Shown here piece after piece: positions 35,783 through 45,226 of a DNA stretch of 64,000 bases. The DNA is from JADJPL01 sp040382095 (GTDB lineage: Bacteria; Bacteroidota; Bacteroidia; Chitinophagales; Saprospiraceae): contig JBEIGB010000001.1 of the NCBI GenBank assembly GCA_040382095.1, positions 1 through 64,000 of the forward strand, given 5' to 3'. The notes under the pieces are model-generated. The model was given only the letters and a program-made list of their open reading frames with translations. It was not told where the DNA came from and ran no database searches. Position 1 is the stretch's first letter. Every line of letters starts with the position of its first letter. The translations under genes and the position numbers were made by a program.

Positions 35783-37360
35783 TTAATTTCCTGATCCTGC
35801 AGGACGCACGGTAGGGGCAGGTTTCCTCGGAAGCATGCCATCACGCATCGCAGAATGCATTACAAATGAAGCGATGACTGTTGCAGCCTGTTTAAGATCT
35901 TCTTCTACAAGATGGTCCCAATTATCCATATTGGAGTGGTGCGTCCGCGTTGAATAAGCAATCGGATCTTGAATGAACTGAAAACCAGGGATGCCCACTG
36001 CGTCGAAAGCAAGGTGGTCTGTACCGCCTGTATTGGACAACGTGAGCGTATTGGCACCAAGATCTTTAAATGCATCAAGCCAGGCACGGAATACAGGAGC
36101 CACCGCACTATTGCCCTGCAGATACACTCCCCTGACTTTACCTGTGCCATTGTCCAGATTATAATAGGCAGAAACCTTGGCCTGGCCAGGCTTCACTTCC
36201 TGAAAGCTACCATCTGGTGCTGTCACCGCAAAATGCTCGCGTACATAAGCCCTGGAACCCAATAACCCCTGCTCTTCCCCAGTCCATAATGCCAGCCGCA
36301 ACGTACGGCGCGGACGTATTCCTGTTTCTTTGATGGTTTGAAGTAATATACGGGCCGCTTCCATCATCACCGCCGACCCCGCAGCATTATCCGTCGCCCC
36401 GGTCCCCGTATGCCAGGAGTCAAGATGGGCTCCAAACATGACCACCTCGTCTTTAAGGTCGGTACCCGGGATCTCTGCAATAACATTATGCTCCATTTCG
36501 TCCGGATTGGTATAGTTGGCCTTGAGCTCCATGGAAACAGTAACCGGAATACCCTTCTGGAGCAATCGGAACAGCCGGTTATAATGCTCTACAGAAACGG
36601 TTGCCTGTGGGATGATTTTTGCATCCTTGGCTTGTACACGCCCCTCGGCCGCACGTGCCCCAGTAGCAAATACCGTCCCCAGATCCCCCTTATAACTCCT
36701 GTCGAGAATGGCTGCAGGCTGCTCTTCGGTCAGGAATTTCCACAACTGGTTGTTAAAAGAAAATCCCCCAAGGCGGTTATAGTCGCGGTCCGGACGGGGA
36801 CCCGGAGCCGGTGCATTGGCCATATCGAGCAACTCGCTGTTATCAAGGCGCTTTGCAGGCGCGTCCATCCATTCCGTTACCTCCCGCAATGTATCTAAAA
36901 GAATAAATTTTCCCTTGATCTTCCCCTTGTAGTTCGCTAAATCTGCTTCACTGTTGGCTTGTAAATATATGACCTCTCCCGTCACCATCCCGTTTGTCGA
37001 GGGCGACCAGGCTTTGGGGTAGGCGATGATGGGGAAATAGTTCGGGGTCCTGGCATGCATCTGAAAATATGTCATTTCCCATCCACGGCCAAACGGGCCC
37101 CATACCTCCGTATGTACGTTTTCCATGCCCCACTCCTTGAGCGTCTTTTGTGCCCATTCCGTCGCTTTTTCCAACATCGGCGAGCCGGTAAGCCTGGGCC
37201 CATATACATCCGTCATCCAACCCGCGATCTCCATGACTTTACCCTGCTCCAGCCCGTGCTTGCGGATCGCCTCATTTAACCTGGCATCCACGGGCTCCTG
37301 TGCAGATGTACTATGCAATACGATGCTAATAAGCACCATCACAAATAAAAAATGCTTCAT
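35783..37360 (-). CDS. Secreted M28-family zinc aminopeptidase
   Basis: 525 residues with a signal peptide (MKHFLFVMVLISIVLHSTSA). Residues ~100-250 include a protease-associated-like insert (VTGEVIYLQANSEADLANYK). The M28 core shows the zinc ligands in MFGAHLDSWHTGTGATDNAA, LWTGEEQGLLGS with catalytic and ligand Glu, and a final His in YSTRTHHSNMDNWDHL. It should remove N-terminal residues from peptides in the periplasm or outside the cell. The longer length than simple M28 enzymes fits the PA-domain type of Bacteroidota. Followed by the inverted repeat at 35687-35763. Confidence 0.92.
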   Translation of the reverse strand: MKHFLFVMVLISIVLHSTSAQEPVDARLNEAIRKHGLEQGKVMEIAGWMTDVYGPRLTGSPMLEKATEWAQKTLKEWGMENVHTEVWGPFGRGWEMTYFQMHARTPNYFPIIAYPKAWSPSTNGMVTGEVIYLQANSEADLANYKGKIKGKFILLDTLREVTEWMDAPAKRLDNSELLDMANAPAPGPRPDRDYNRLGGFSFNNQLWKFLTEEQPAAILDRSYKGDLGTVFATGARAAEGRVQAKDAKIIPQATVSVEHYNRLFRLLQKGIPVTVSMELKANYTNPDEMEHNVIAEIPGTDLKDEVVMFGAHLDSWHTGTGATDNAAGSAVMMEAARILLQTIKETGIRPRRTLRLALWTGEEQGLLGSRAYVREHFAVTAPDGSFQEVKPGQAKVSAYYNLDNGTGKVRGVYLQGNSAVAPVFRAWLDAFKDLGANTLTLSNTGGTDHLAFDAVGIPGFQFIQDPIAYSTRTHHSNMDNWDHLVEEDLKQAATVIASFVMHSAMRDGMLPRKPAPTVRPAGSGN

Positions 37361-37389
37361 TTGCCAATTATTTTTAGGTGAAAAAGAAC

Positions 37390-38766
37390 TTATTCTTCCT
37401 GGGCGTATAAAGGTATCCCGGCAAGGTTCAACAAACTGATCTCAATTTGCTTTAAGCGGTAAAGGTTTTGAATGACCCGGTCGTTGGCCTGGATTCCCTG
37501 CAAAATAGCTTCGCGGACTTCAAAATTAGTGGTGCGGCCCAGGCGGTATAATTCCCGTGCCAACGTTGCTTGCTCTTCCGCAACTTTAAGGTTGAGCGCT
37601 TCTAAATCGGCCAACTGCCGAAGTGCCTGGTAATCCCCATAACGCGTCCGGATTTGTCCTTCTACAATCTGACGCAGCTCTGATTCCCGCAATGCAGCAT
37701 TCTCCTCTGCAATACGGGCGTTGGCAATATTCCGGGTACGATTGTCGCCATCGTAAATATTGTAGCGTAAGGTCAGCCCAATTGTGGGGCCAAAGTTCCT
37801 GTTGGAAAGCAAAAAACCAATATCGTTTCGCTGAAAGTTATAGTTCAGTGTTCCTTGCAAACTCAATTCGGGCCATAAGTTGCTTTTAAGACCTGATGTG
37901 GATAATGCCGCAAGCTCCCGCTCAATCCTGCTTAGCAACAAGCCCGGGTTGGCTTGCCGCCCACGCTCCAACAACTCGTCCAGACTGGGAAGAAGTGCGC
38001 TGCTCAATGCACTATCCACCTGAAACCCCTCATCTACAGACCGGTTAAGCAGCTGATTGAAATTCTTCCGGGCACGCTGGATATCCGTCTCCAACTGCAC
38101 AAGCCGCGCACTGTCTGCCGTAAACCGCGACCGCGACTGCAATAGTTCGAGCCCGGTCGCCGTTCCAATCCGTTTCTTATTTTCTACAAGCTGTAGTAAA
38201 TCCCGGTCCAGACTTACCGCATACCGCAAATTATCCGTGGACAATTCAAGCTGAACGAGGTTGTAGTACGCATCCAGTATGCGTGCTGCCAGGTCCTGCA
38301 TCTGTGCCGTCGTCTGTATGCGGCTCTGCGATTCAAGCGCCTGTAACCGATCTTGCTCCACAAACATCCGGAACCCATCGAACGCGGTCCAATTCACTTC
38401 AAGACCCGTGCGAAAGCTGATATTGCTTGCCCCCTTGCCCCCACGTGTCTCCCCATTGAAAAACTTCTGCTCGGTATTGTTGACCGCATACGATGCCGTC
38501 CCAACGGTAGAAATAGTGGGTAGCATCCCCGCATTACCAGGTGTATTGTTGTTGCTGGCAACAGCTTCCTGATTGCGTAGTATCCTGATGCTGAAATTTT
38601 GCTCTATCCCAATTTTTACAGCATCCTGCGCACTCAATACCTCCTGCGCGCTTAACCCCGAAAAACCAAAGCCTATCGCTATACAAGTATGTACAAAAAA
38701 TACCCTGGAAATATATTTGCCGCCCAAGCGGTAATTTGAAATATTTTTATTGTCCATTTTCAACAT
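37390..38766 (-). CDS. TolC-family outer membrane efflux protein
   Basis: 458 residues; a signal-type hydrophobic segment lies at ~20-40 (VFFVHTCIAIGFGFSGLSA). Two repeats of the TolC type are visible in long alpha-helical stretches such as LELLQSRSRFTADSARLVQL and ARELYRLGRTTNFEVREAIL. It forms the outer-membrane exit duct of a tripartite pump. It is the last gene of the operon MFP-RND-TolC and starts 11 bases after the RND stop codon. The ATG three codons later (MDNKN) is an alternative start. Confidence 0.93.
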   Translation of the reverse strand: MLKMDNKNISNYRLGGKYISRVFFVHTCIAIGFGFSGLSAQEVLSAQDAVKIGIEQNFSIRILRNQEAVASNNNTPGNAGMLPTISTVGTASYAVNNTEQKFFNGETRGGKGASNISFRTGLEVNWTAFDGFRMFVEQDRLQALESQSRIQTTAQMQDLAARILDAYYNLVQLELSTDNLRYAVSLDRDLLQLVENKKRIGTATGLELLQSRSRFTADSARLVQLETDIQRARKNFNQLLNRSVDEGFQVDSALSSALLPSLDELLERGRQANPGLLLSRIERELAALSTSGLKSNLWPELSLQGTLNYNFQRNDIGFLLSNRNFGPTIGLTLRYNIYDGDNRTRNIANARIAEENAALRESELRQIVEGQIRTRYGDYQALRQLADLEALNLKVAEEQATLARELYRLGRTTNFEVREAILQGIQANDRVIQNLYRLKQIEISLLNLAGIPLYAQEE

Positions 38767-38777
38767 TTTCCTTTGAT

Positions 38778-41700
38778 TCAGATGTTTCCCTCGACAAGCT
38801 CGGCCTTCTTGCTCTCTTCTTCAACAATTTTCGCTTTTTCCGATCTGTTGAAAAATGGATAAATGGCAGGAATGACATACAAGGTCAATACAAGCGAAAA
38901 TAACAACCCGCCAATAATGGCTACCCCCATCGGTATCCTGCTCGTAGCTGCAGCACCTAAGGCCAGCGCAATGGGCAACACCCCCAAAATAGTGGCAATA
39001 CTCGTCATCAAAATTGGACGAAGGCGAAGTGTGGCAGATAAAATCGCCGCATCCCGCGGACTCATGCCATCTTCTTTTTTCTGGTTGGCAAACTCCACAA
39101 TCAATATCCCATTTTTAGTGACAATACCGACCAATACAATGATACCGATCTGACTGAATATATTCAGGGTATGCCCGAAATACCACAATGCAGCCAAAGC
39201 CCCCGTTAATGCCAGTGGAACAGTAATCATGATAATCAAAGGATCAAAAAAGCTTTCAAACTGCGCGGCTAGCGTCAGGTAAACCAATACCAGCGCCAGT
39301 AAAAAGGCGAAATATAACCCGCTCGAACTCTCTTTGAAATCCTTTGAAGCACCAGAAAGTGCCGTTTGGAACGATTCGTCTAAAACCCGTTTTGCAATTT
39401 CGTCCATCGCCTCGATACCCTGGCCCAAAGTGTATCCCTCCGCCATGCCCGCAGATACCGTCGCAGATAAATACCGGTTAAAACGGTACAACTGAGGAGG
39501 ACTGGATTCTTCCACAAAGCGCACTAAATTGCTCAACGGAATCAACTCTCCACGGGTGCTGCGCACGAATAAAACAGAAAGGTCGCCCGGATCGTCCCGG
39601 TAAGGCCGTGCTGCTTCTCCGATAACCTCGTACTGCTTGCTGTCCCGGATAAAAAACCCATAGCGCGTACCACTCAGGTAAAGCTGGAGCGTCTCCGCAA
39701 TATCCCTGACCGTAACGCCGAGCTGTCGTGCCCGCTCACGGTCTATATCTATCCGGATTTCCGGCTTGTTGAATTTCAGGTCAAGATCAGAAATTGCAAA
39801 AGCAGGATGCTTCCCCACTTCTTCCATGAAACGTGGAATCGCTTCCTTCAACTTCTCAAAATTTGGTGCCTGGATCACAAATTGAACTGGTAGCCCGCGC
39901 TGGTTCCGGTCCACGCTGATCGTCTGCTCCTGTGCAATAAACGCCCTGGCGTAATTCAACCTGCCCAACTGAGGGAACACACTCTTTACAATATCGTCCT
40001 GGCTCCGCTCCCGCTCATGCGGCCGCAACAGCGATACGTTTACAAAAGCCGAATTGACCGAAGTGGAAGCGCCAAAACCCGGTGAAGTAACTGCTGTATA
40101 TGCACGCTTCTCGGGAATCTGCTCAACAATCTTAAGTACCTCAAGCTGATATCGGTCCATCATTTCATACGATGTGCCCTCCGGAGCTGTAGAAATAATC
40201 CGGAAGCTACTCTTGTCCTCCATCGGCGCAAGCTCAGAAGGGATTTTTTTACCAAACGCAAAAATCCCATACCCACAAATCGCTACGATAACCCACGCCA
40301 GCCAATTCACGCGCATAAACCTGCTCAACGAACGGTTGTATGCTTCTGTCATCCCTGTAAAAAACCGCTCCGTGAAAAGGAAAAACCGACTGTGCTTCTG
40401 CTGCCGCAAAAGCCGTGAACTCATCATCGGGGTTAACGTCAGCGATACCAGGGTAGATATGATAATCGCACCTGCTACGACTACCCCAAATTCGCGAAAC
40501 AACCTACCCGTCAAACCCTGTAGGAAAATAATGGGGAGAAATACAATCACAAGCGTCACAGAAGTGGCAATAATCGCAAAATATATCTCCTTCGATCCCT
40601 CGTGTGCCGCTTCTCTGGGTTCCTGGCCCTCTTCTATCCTCCGAAAAATATTTTCCATCATGACAATCGCATCATCCACTACCAACCCCGTGGACAATAC
40701 GATACCCAGCAACGTCAATACATTGATAGAATATCCAAACAAATACATGACGAAAAACGAACCGATCAACGAAATCGGAATTGCTACCACCGGGATTAAC
40801 GTCGTGCGCCAGGTCCGCAGAAAAAATAAAATCACCAGTACGACAAGCCCAAATGCAATTAAAATCGTCTCCTCGACCTCAGATATTCCCTGCCGGATAT
40901 TAAGCGTAGTATCAAAGGCATAATCAAGCTGAATATCTGGCGGGGCACTTTTCTTTAACTCCTCGATGCGCTTGTACGCCTCGTCTGCAATATCAATGTA
41001 ATTCGCACCAGGCAATGGCGTGATCGCCACCCCCATCATAGGAATCATGCCCTTTCCCCGAAGAATACTGCGCACGTTTTGTGGCTCCAGGTCAACATTG
41101 GCAACATCCTTGAGCTGAACGACAGAACCCCGCTCCTCCCGGAGCACAAGCTCAGCAAATTCTTGCGGAGAGTTGAGCCTCCCCTGGGTACGCACACTGA
41201 GCTCAGTGCGGTAACCCTCGATCTTCCCGGAAGGAAGCTCCAGGTTCTGCCGCTGTAGTGCGTTGCGCACATCTATCGGCGTTAGCCCATACCCCGCAAG
41301 TTTTACAGGGTCGAGCTTAATCCGGATCGCATACTTTTTTTCTCCCCATATCCGAACCCCCGATACTCCAGGTATCGTCTGGACTCTTTCCTTGATCACA
41401 TTGTTCGCATATTCGCTCAGCGACATCAGATCCCGCTTATTGCTCTGCACCGTCACCGCAAGAATCGGGGAAGCATTGGCATCCGCCTTCGAAACAATCG
41501 GCGGATCGGCATCCGGAGGCAGCAGCCGTTGCGCTTGTGAAACTTTGTCCCGTACATCGTTGGCAGCCGCCTCAAGATCGGTACCCAACTCAAACTCCAC
41601 CGTTATGCTGCTCCGGCCAGGTGCACTCGTACTCGACAATGACCGGATACCGGCAATCCCGTTGAGCGATTCCTCCAACGGTTCCGTAAGCTGGGATTCA

Positions 41701-41876
41701 ATAACGTCTGCATTCGCTCCCGTATAATTCGTCGAAACGGAAATAACCGGCGGGTCAACACTTGGGTATTCCCTTAGACCAAGAAATGAAAACCCAATGA
41801 TGCCAAATAACAGGATGACAATGGAAATTACCGTTGCCAACACAGGCCGTTCAATACTTACTGATGCTAAGCTCAT
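38778..41876 (-). CDS. RND-family efflux permease (HAE1/AcrB type)
   Basis: 1032 residues, the usual length, with 12 predicted helices and two large periplasmic loops. It exports hydrophobic or amphiphilic compounds using the proton gradient. Seen: SIERPVLATVISIVILLFG at the N-terminus, the proton-relay Asp pair in GLVVDDAIVMMEN, FLPIIFLQGLTGRLFREFG and GIVTKNGILIVEFANQ. The substrate cannot be predicted. The ATG overlaps the MFP stop by four bases (41873-41876), showing translational coupling. Confidence 0.97.
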   Translation of the reverse strand: MSLASVSIERPVLATVISIVILLFGIIGFSFLGLREYPSVDPPVISVSTNYTGANADVIESQLTEPLEESLNGIAGIRSLSSTSAPGRSSITVEFELGTDLEAAANDVRDKVSQAQRLLPPDADPPIVSKADANASPILAVTVQSNKRDLMSLSEYANNVIKERVQTIPGVSGVRIWGEKKYAIRIKLDPVKLAGYGLTPIDVRNALQRQNLELPSGKIEGYRTELSVRTQGRLNSPQEFAELVLREERGSVVQLKDVANVDLEPQNVRSILRGKGMIPMMGVAITPLPGANYIDIADEAYKRIEELKKSAPPDIQLDYAFDTTLNIRQGISEVEETILIAFGLVVLVILFFLRTWRTTLIPVVAIPISLIGSFFVMYLFGYSINVLTLLGIVLSTGLVVDDAIVMMENIFRRIEEGQEPREAAHEGSKEIYFAIIATSVTLVIVFLPIIFLQGLTGRLFREFGVVVAGAIIISTLVSLTLTPMMSSRLLRQQKHSRFFLFTERFFTGMTEAYNRSLSRFMRVNWLAWVIVAICGYGIFAFGKKIPSELAPMEDKSSFRIISTAPEGTSYEMMDRYQLEVLKIVEQIPEKRAYTAVTSPGFGASTSVNSAFVNVSLLRPHERERSQDDIVKSVFPQLGRLNYARAFIAQEQTISVDRNQRGLPVQFVIQAPNFEKLKEAIPRFMEEVGKHPAFAISDLDLKFNKPEIRIDIDRERARQLGVTVRDIAETLQLYLSGTRYGFFIRDSKQYEVIGEAARPYRDDPGDLSVLFVRSTRGELIPLSNLVRFVEESSPPQLYRFNRYLSATVSAGMAEGYTLGQGIEAMDEIAKRVLDESFQTALSGASKDFKESSSGLYFAFLLALVLVYLTLAAQFESFFDPLIIMITVPLALTGALAALWYFGHTLNIFSQIGIIVLVGIVTKNGILIVEFANQKKEDGMSPRDAAILSATLRLRPILMTSIATILGVLPIALALGAAATSRIPMGVAIIGGLLFSLVLTLYVIPAIYPFFNRSEKAKIVEEESKKAELVEGNI

Positions 41877-43024
41877 AAGTCATTGGGTTTGGGGGATTCG
41901 ATAATTTGTGATGGCATTACCGGCATTCCTTCGCGCAATGCAAGCAGACCACTCAGGATTACGGTATCCCCTGGATTAAGCCCGGCCGTGATCGCAATAT
42001 AATTCTCCAGACGTTGTGCCACCTCGACCTGCTGCCCGTGTGCAACACCGTTTTGCATAACAAGTACCTGTTGTCCATTCAGGATAGGGATTACCGCATC
42101 CGTAGGGACTAATACCACCTTCTGGCTTTGGCTGGTAGTCACTTTTACCTTCGCAAAATTCCCAGGCTGAAGGGTGTTGCCCCCATTGCCACACCTCGCA
42201 CGTACCGTCAGGGTCCGGGTAGAGGATTCCACCTCATTGCTCAACGCATACACCTCGGCCTGAAACGTCGTCCGCAAACCTTCTACCGTAAAGGCGATCT
42301 GCTGACCTATCCGCAAGTCCCTGCTGAACCGTTCCGGTATGTCAAACTCCAGTTTTATAGGGTTGGTCTGTTGTAACCGCACCAATATATCACTGCTCGA
42401 AACATACGCCCCCTCGCTGATCTGGCGCAACCCCAGCCGCCCGGTGAACGGGGCACGGATCCTGGTTTTATCTATCGCAACTTCTGTGATGCGGATATCC
42501 GCACGGGTCTGGTCAAGACTGAGCGAAATCCGGTCGAATTCTTCCTGAGCAATCCCGTCAATCGCCAGCAAGTCCTTCGCACGCGCAATTTCCCGGAGGT
42601 AATACGCTTCGTTTACCCTCAACTTTGCTAACTGTGCCTCTAATTCGACCCGATCCAGCTCTGCAAGTAAAGCACCTTGTTGTACCTGACCACCCTCCTT
42701 GAATAGGATTTTTGTCAACCGCCCACTCCGCTCCGGACGAATATCTACGAATTCGTTCGCCACCAGGTTGCCCGTCGTCTGAATCGTATTCTCCAGCGAC
42801 TGTGCGGCAACAACCATATAGTCAACCGGCGTGACTGGTACCGGGCCACCCGGGCCACCCGGACCGCCCCCGGCTGAAGGACCCTCTGTTGTCTTCTTTT
42901 TGGAACACCCCCCGGAGGCAACAACCACCAAAGAAAAAGCTAAAATAACAAAAGCAGGACCCAGCCACTGCCGAAGGCTATTCGTACCGGATACCCGCCG
43001 ACCATGCAAATAAAAAGGGAACAT
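41873..43024 (-). CDS. RND efflux periplasmic adaptor (membrane fusion protein), lipoprotein
   Basis: 383 residues. A hydrophobic segment (FVILAFSLVVVASGGC) ends in a lipobox-like SGGC, so it is probably a lipoprotein. A Gly/Pro-rich linker (GGGPGGPGGP) follows. Then the biotinyl/lipoyl halves (FVDIRPERSGRLTKILFKEG, IRAPFTGRLGLRQISEGAYV), a helical hairpin and a beta-barrel domain. It joins the RND pump to TolC. First gene of the operon; the ATG at 43024 overlaps nothing upstream and the 190-base gap contains CGACCAA/TTGGTCG arms (43105-43135) as a possible operator or terminator. Confidence 0.95.
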   Translation of the reverse strand: MFPFYLHGRRVSGTNSLRQWLGPAFVILAFSLVVVASGGCSKKKTTEGPSAGGGPGGPGGPVPVTPVDYMVVAAQSLENTIQTTGNLVANEFVDIRPERSGRLTKILFKEGGQVQQGALLAELDRVELEAQLAKLRVNEAYYLREIARAKDLLAIDGIAQEEFDRISLSLDQTRADIRITEVAIDKTRIRAPFTGRLGLRQISEGAYVSSSDILVRLQQTNPIKLEFDIPERFSRDLRIGQQIAFTVEGLRTTFQAEVYALSNEVESSTRTLTVRARCGNGGNTLQPGNFAKVKVTTSQSQKVVLVPTDAVIPILNGQQVLVMQNGVAHGQQVEVAQRLENYIAITAGLNPGDTVILSGLLALREGMPVMPSQIIESPKPNDL

Positions 43025-43104
43025 AGAATGATTTGATCGTGTAAAAAATTATCGAAAATTAATAAGATTATGGTATTAACTAAAACCATTGGGCGATTGC
43101 CTGT

Positions 43105-43135
43105 CGACCAAAATTCACGGGTGTGCTGTTGGTCG
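43105..43135. promoter_or_regulatory. 7-bp inverted repeat upstream of the efflux operon
   Basis: CGACCAA (43105-43111) and TTGGTCG (43129-43135) around 17 bases. It could be an operator of the efflux operon or the terminator of the glucosaminidase gene, which ends at 43217. No regulator gene sits next to the operon. Confidence 0.35.
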
Positions 43136-43216
43136 GATATTTACGGTCATTTGTATGTGAAAATCAACCGTTTGCCCTCATTTTTTTTGCCCGGTGCCCG
43201 CATCCGGTCTTATTTA

Positions 43217-44629
43217 TCACCGAAGGCGTAATGCCGTACCCGTTACAATGGTATCCCCTTCTATACTATTCATCGCCCGCAAAGCCCCCACACTAATCCC
43301 ATACTTCATCGAAATACGGTAAAGGGTATCTCCAGGCTCTACAACGTGGTACACCGCCCCGGCGGCTCCCGCATTGCGGGAAGGGGGCACAGGTAATGAT
43401 CCACTGGCTTTCGGAATAATAGGTAGTGGAAGCGGCTCTACGCCACCCTGAGCGGGCAGCGACCTTTCCTGAACCCCACCCTTCCGAGGGTTCCCTGTAG
43501 CTGGATGGAGTAGGGGATCCGGACGGAAAGCCACTTTTGCAACCTCTGAGGGTCTGTTCTGTACCGGCACAGAAAAAATTTCCGGCGCAGACTTTACTTT
43601 ACCGCCCTTGAGCTTGATCCGCTGGCCAGCAGCTACCTCGCTGCCGGCCGCGAGCAGGTTACGCGCATATAATGCCGATAGCTCTATGCAATATCTCCTC
43701 GATATATCCACCATCAGCTCATTCGGCCGGACAATATGCCATACCTGCTTTCCCCGGTATCTGCTTTTCCCGTAATGCGGGTTCCGCCGCCCAAACGAAC
43801 GCAGTACTACCGCCGGATGATCGCGGCCTTCCTTATACGTCAGTAATAACCCCGAAGCTGGCGCCGCACGTAGATGGGCATCAGAAAAAAAACGATCCCG
43901 AAGGTCACATAATACATACACCGCAACTGGGGCAAGAGACTTAAATACCTCGCGCTTGGGTACTTCTTGCACACTACTCCGGTAATAGCTTGGGATTAAA
44001 GCCCCGGCCAGTGCCTCAAATCGTGCCTCTACCTGCGAGGGCTGCTGCCCACCGTTACCCGTGACTACCGCATGCTCAAAAGACATCCGATCGTACTGCG
44101 ATAACCCCAAATCCTCAATGATGCGGACCAGCTTTAGATGATACGTTGCATCTGTAGCATATCCGGCTTTTTTTAATCCGCGCGCCCACCCCTTATAATC
44201 CGTTGGATCCAGCTCAAACAAAAAACCGTACCGCTCTTCCTTGAGCGGGTTGCGCAGGAATTCCGAATGGGCAATGAAACTCTCTTCAACAGAATTGTAA
44301 TGCCGGAAACAAGACTTCAACGCTTGACCCTGCCGATCGTACTCATCATCAAATTTATAGTATTGAGGACCGTTCCAGGAATCACGGCCCCCACATTTTA
44401 TGCCAAAATGATTGTTGGCAATTACCGCAAGATCTGTCGTCCCCCAACGTGATTCCAGAATCGCCTGCCCAAGCTTGATACTGGCAGGAACACCGCGACG
44501 CTCCATCTCCCAAATCGCCAGTGCCTTATACCTTTCGACGTATCGCAACTGCTCTTCAATTGGCTGTGCTTGTACTGCCCTGCAGAACAAAAATACCAGG
44601 ATAGTCGTAAAAACGAACTTTCGTCTCAT
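43217..44629 (-). CDS. Secreted glucosaminidase with two LysM domains
   Basis: 470 residues from the ATG at 44629, which begins a signal peptide (MRRKFVFTTILVFLFCRAVQ). The glucosaminidase domain (~30-170) shows GQAILESRWGTTDLAVIANN, HFGIKCGGRDSWNG, YNSVEESFIAHSEFL and YATDATYHLKL. A LysM-like segment follows at ~300 (WHIVRPNELMVDISRRYCIE) and a clear LysM ends the protein (YHVVEPGDTLYRISMKYGIS). It should cut the glycan of peptidoglycan in the periplasm, perhaps during division or wall turnover. Between the LysM domains there is a Pro-rich linker. Confidence 0.93.
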   Translation of the reverse strand: MRRKFVFTTILVFLFCRAVQAQPIEEQLRYVERYKALAIWEMERRGVPASIKLGQAILESRWGTTDLAVIANNHFGIKCGGRDSWNGPQYYKFDDEYDRQGQALKSCFRHYNSVEESFIAHSEFLRNPLKEERYGFLFELDPTDYKGWARGLKKAGYATDATYHLKLVRIIEDLGLSQYDRMSFEHAVVTGNGGQQPSQVEARFEALAGALIPSYYRSSVQEVPKREVFKSLAPVAVYVLCDLRDRFFSDAHLRAAPASGLLLTYKEGRDHPAVVLRSFGRRNPHYGKSRYRGKQVWHIVRPNELMVDISRRYCIELSALYARNLLAAGSEVAAGQRIKLKGGKVKSAPEIFSVPVQNRPSEVAKVAFRPDPLLHPATGNPRKGGVQERSLPAQGGVEPLPLPIIPKASGSLPVPPSRNAGAAGAVYHVVEPGDTLYRISMKYGISVGALRAMNSIEGDTIVTGTALRLR

Positions 44630-44986
44630 GCAGTTCTTAGCTTTTATATCTGTTGCCAACGCTTATGCAAGAATTGAACTGCTTCAAAAATAGCCATTTT
44701 TTTACTGCGCCGCCTCTTTTTAACCCACATTGCAGGTGGCTAATGGAATTTTAACGGAAATTTTCTAAAAAGTGCATCCCGCCAATGAATATTACCTCCT
44801 GAAAATCTCCCTTTATTTACTGTTTTTGCGGTAAATTCATCCATAAATAGTAAAATCCGCTTATATTGCAGGCAGCATACTAAAGAAGACGAATAGCTCT
44901 ATTATAAGCATTGCCGCGACGGAATGACCCACCGATTCTTTCCCTCGCATGTGATTTTTTACCGCTAAAACAGCAAATTAAAACTA
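44630..44986. other. Divergent gap between the glucosaminidase and hipB genes
   Basis: 357 bases without a gene. TATATTGC near 44866 is a partial -7 box for hipB. No clear operator palindrome was found near the hipB start, although HipB proteins usually bind one. Confidence 0.5.
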
Positions 44987-45226
44987 ATGGACACCTCGGA
45001 ACTCGGCCAGATTATTCGTCAACACCGAAAACTTAGCGGCCTCACCCGCATCGAGTGCGCACGCCTCGCAGGTGTAGGAAAAACCGTCGTTTACGATATC
45101 GAACATGGAAAGCCCTCCGTTCAACTGCTTACGCTACTCAAAATCCTCCATGTACTCAATATCCGGATCCAACTCTCAAGCCCGGTCATCAATGGTTTTC
45201 CTGACGAAAAACCAAAAGAAATATGA
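44987..45226 (+). CDS. hipB: HipB-like helix-turn-helix antitoxin/repressor
   Basis: 79 residues. ELGQIIRQHRKLSGLTRIEC and ARLAGVGKTVVYDIEHGKPS form an XRE/Cro-type helix-turn-helix as in HipB, followed by QLLTLLKILHVLNIRIQLSS, the usual C-terminal strand. HipB represses its own operon and neutralises the kinase toxin HipA. The TGA overlaps the ATG of the HipA-like gene by four bases (ATGA at 45223-45226). In Bacteroidota, a separate gene for the HipA N-terminal domain (HipS-like) often lies between the two; it is absent here. Confidence 0.85.
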   Translation: MDTSELGQIIRQHRKLSGLTRIECARLAGVGKTVVYDIEHGKPSVQLLTLLKILHVLNIRIQLSSPVINGFPDEKPKEI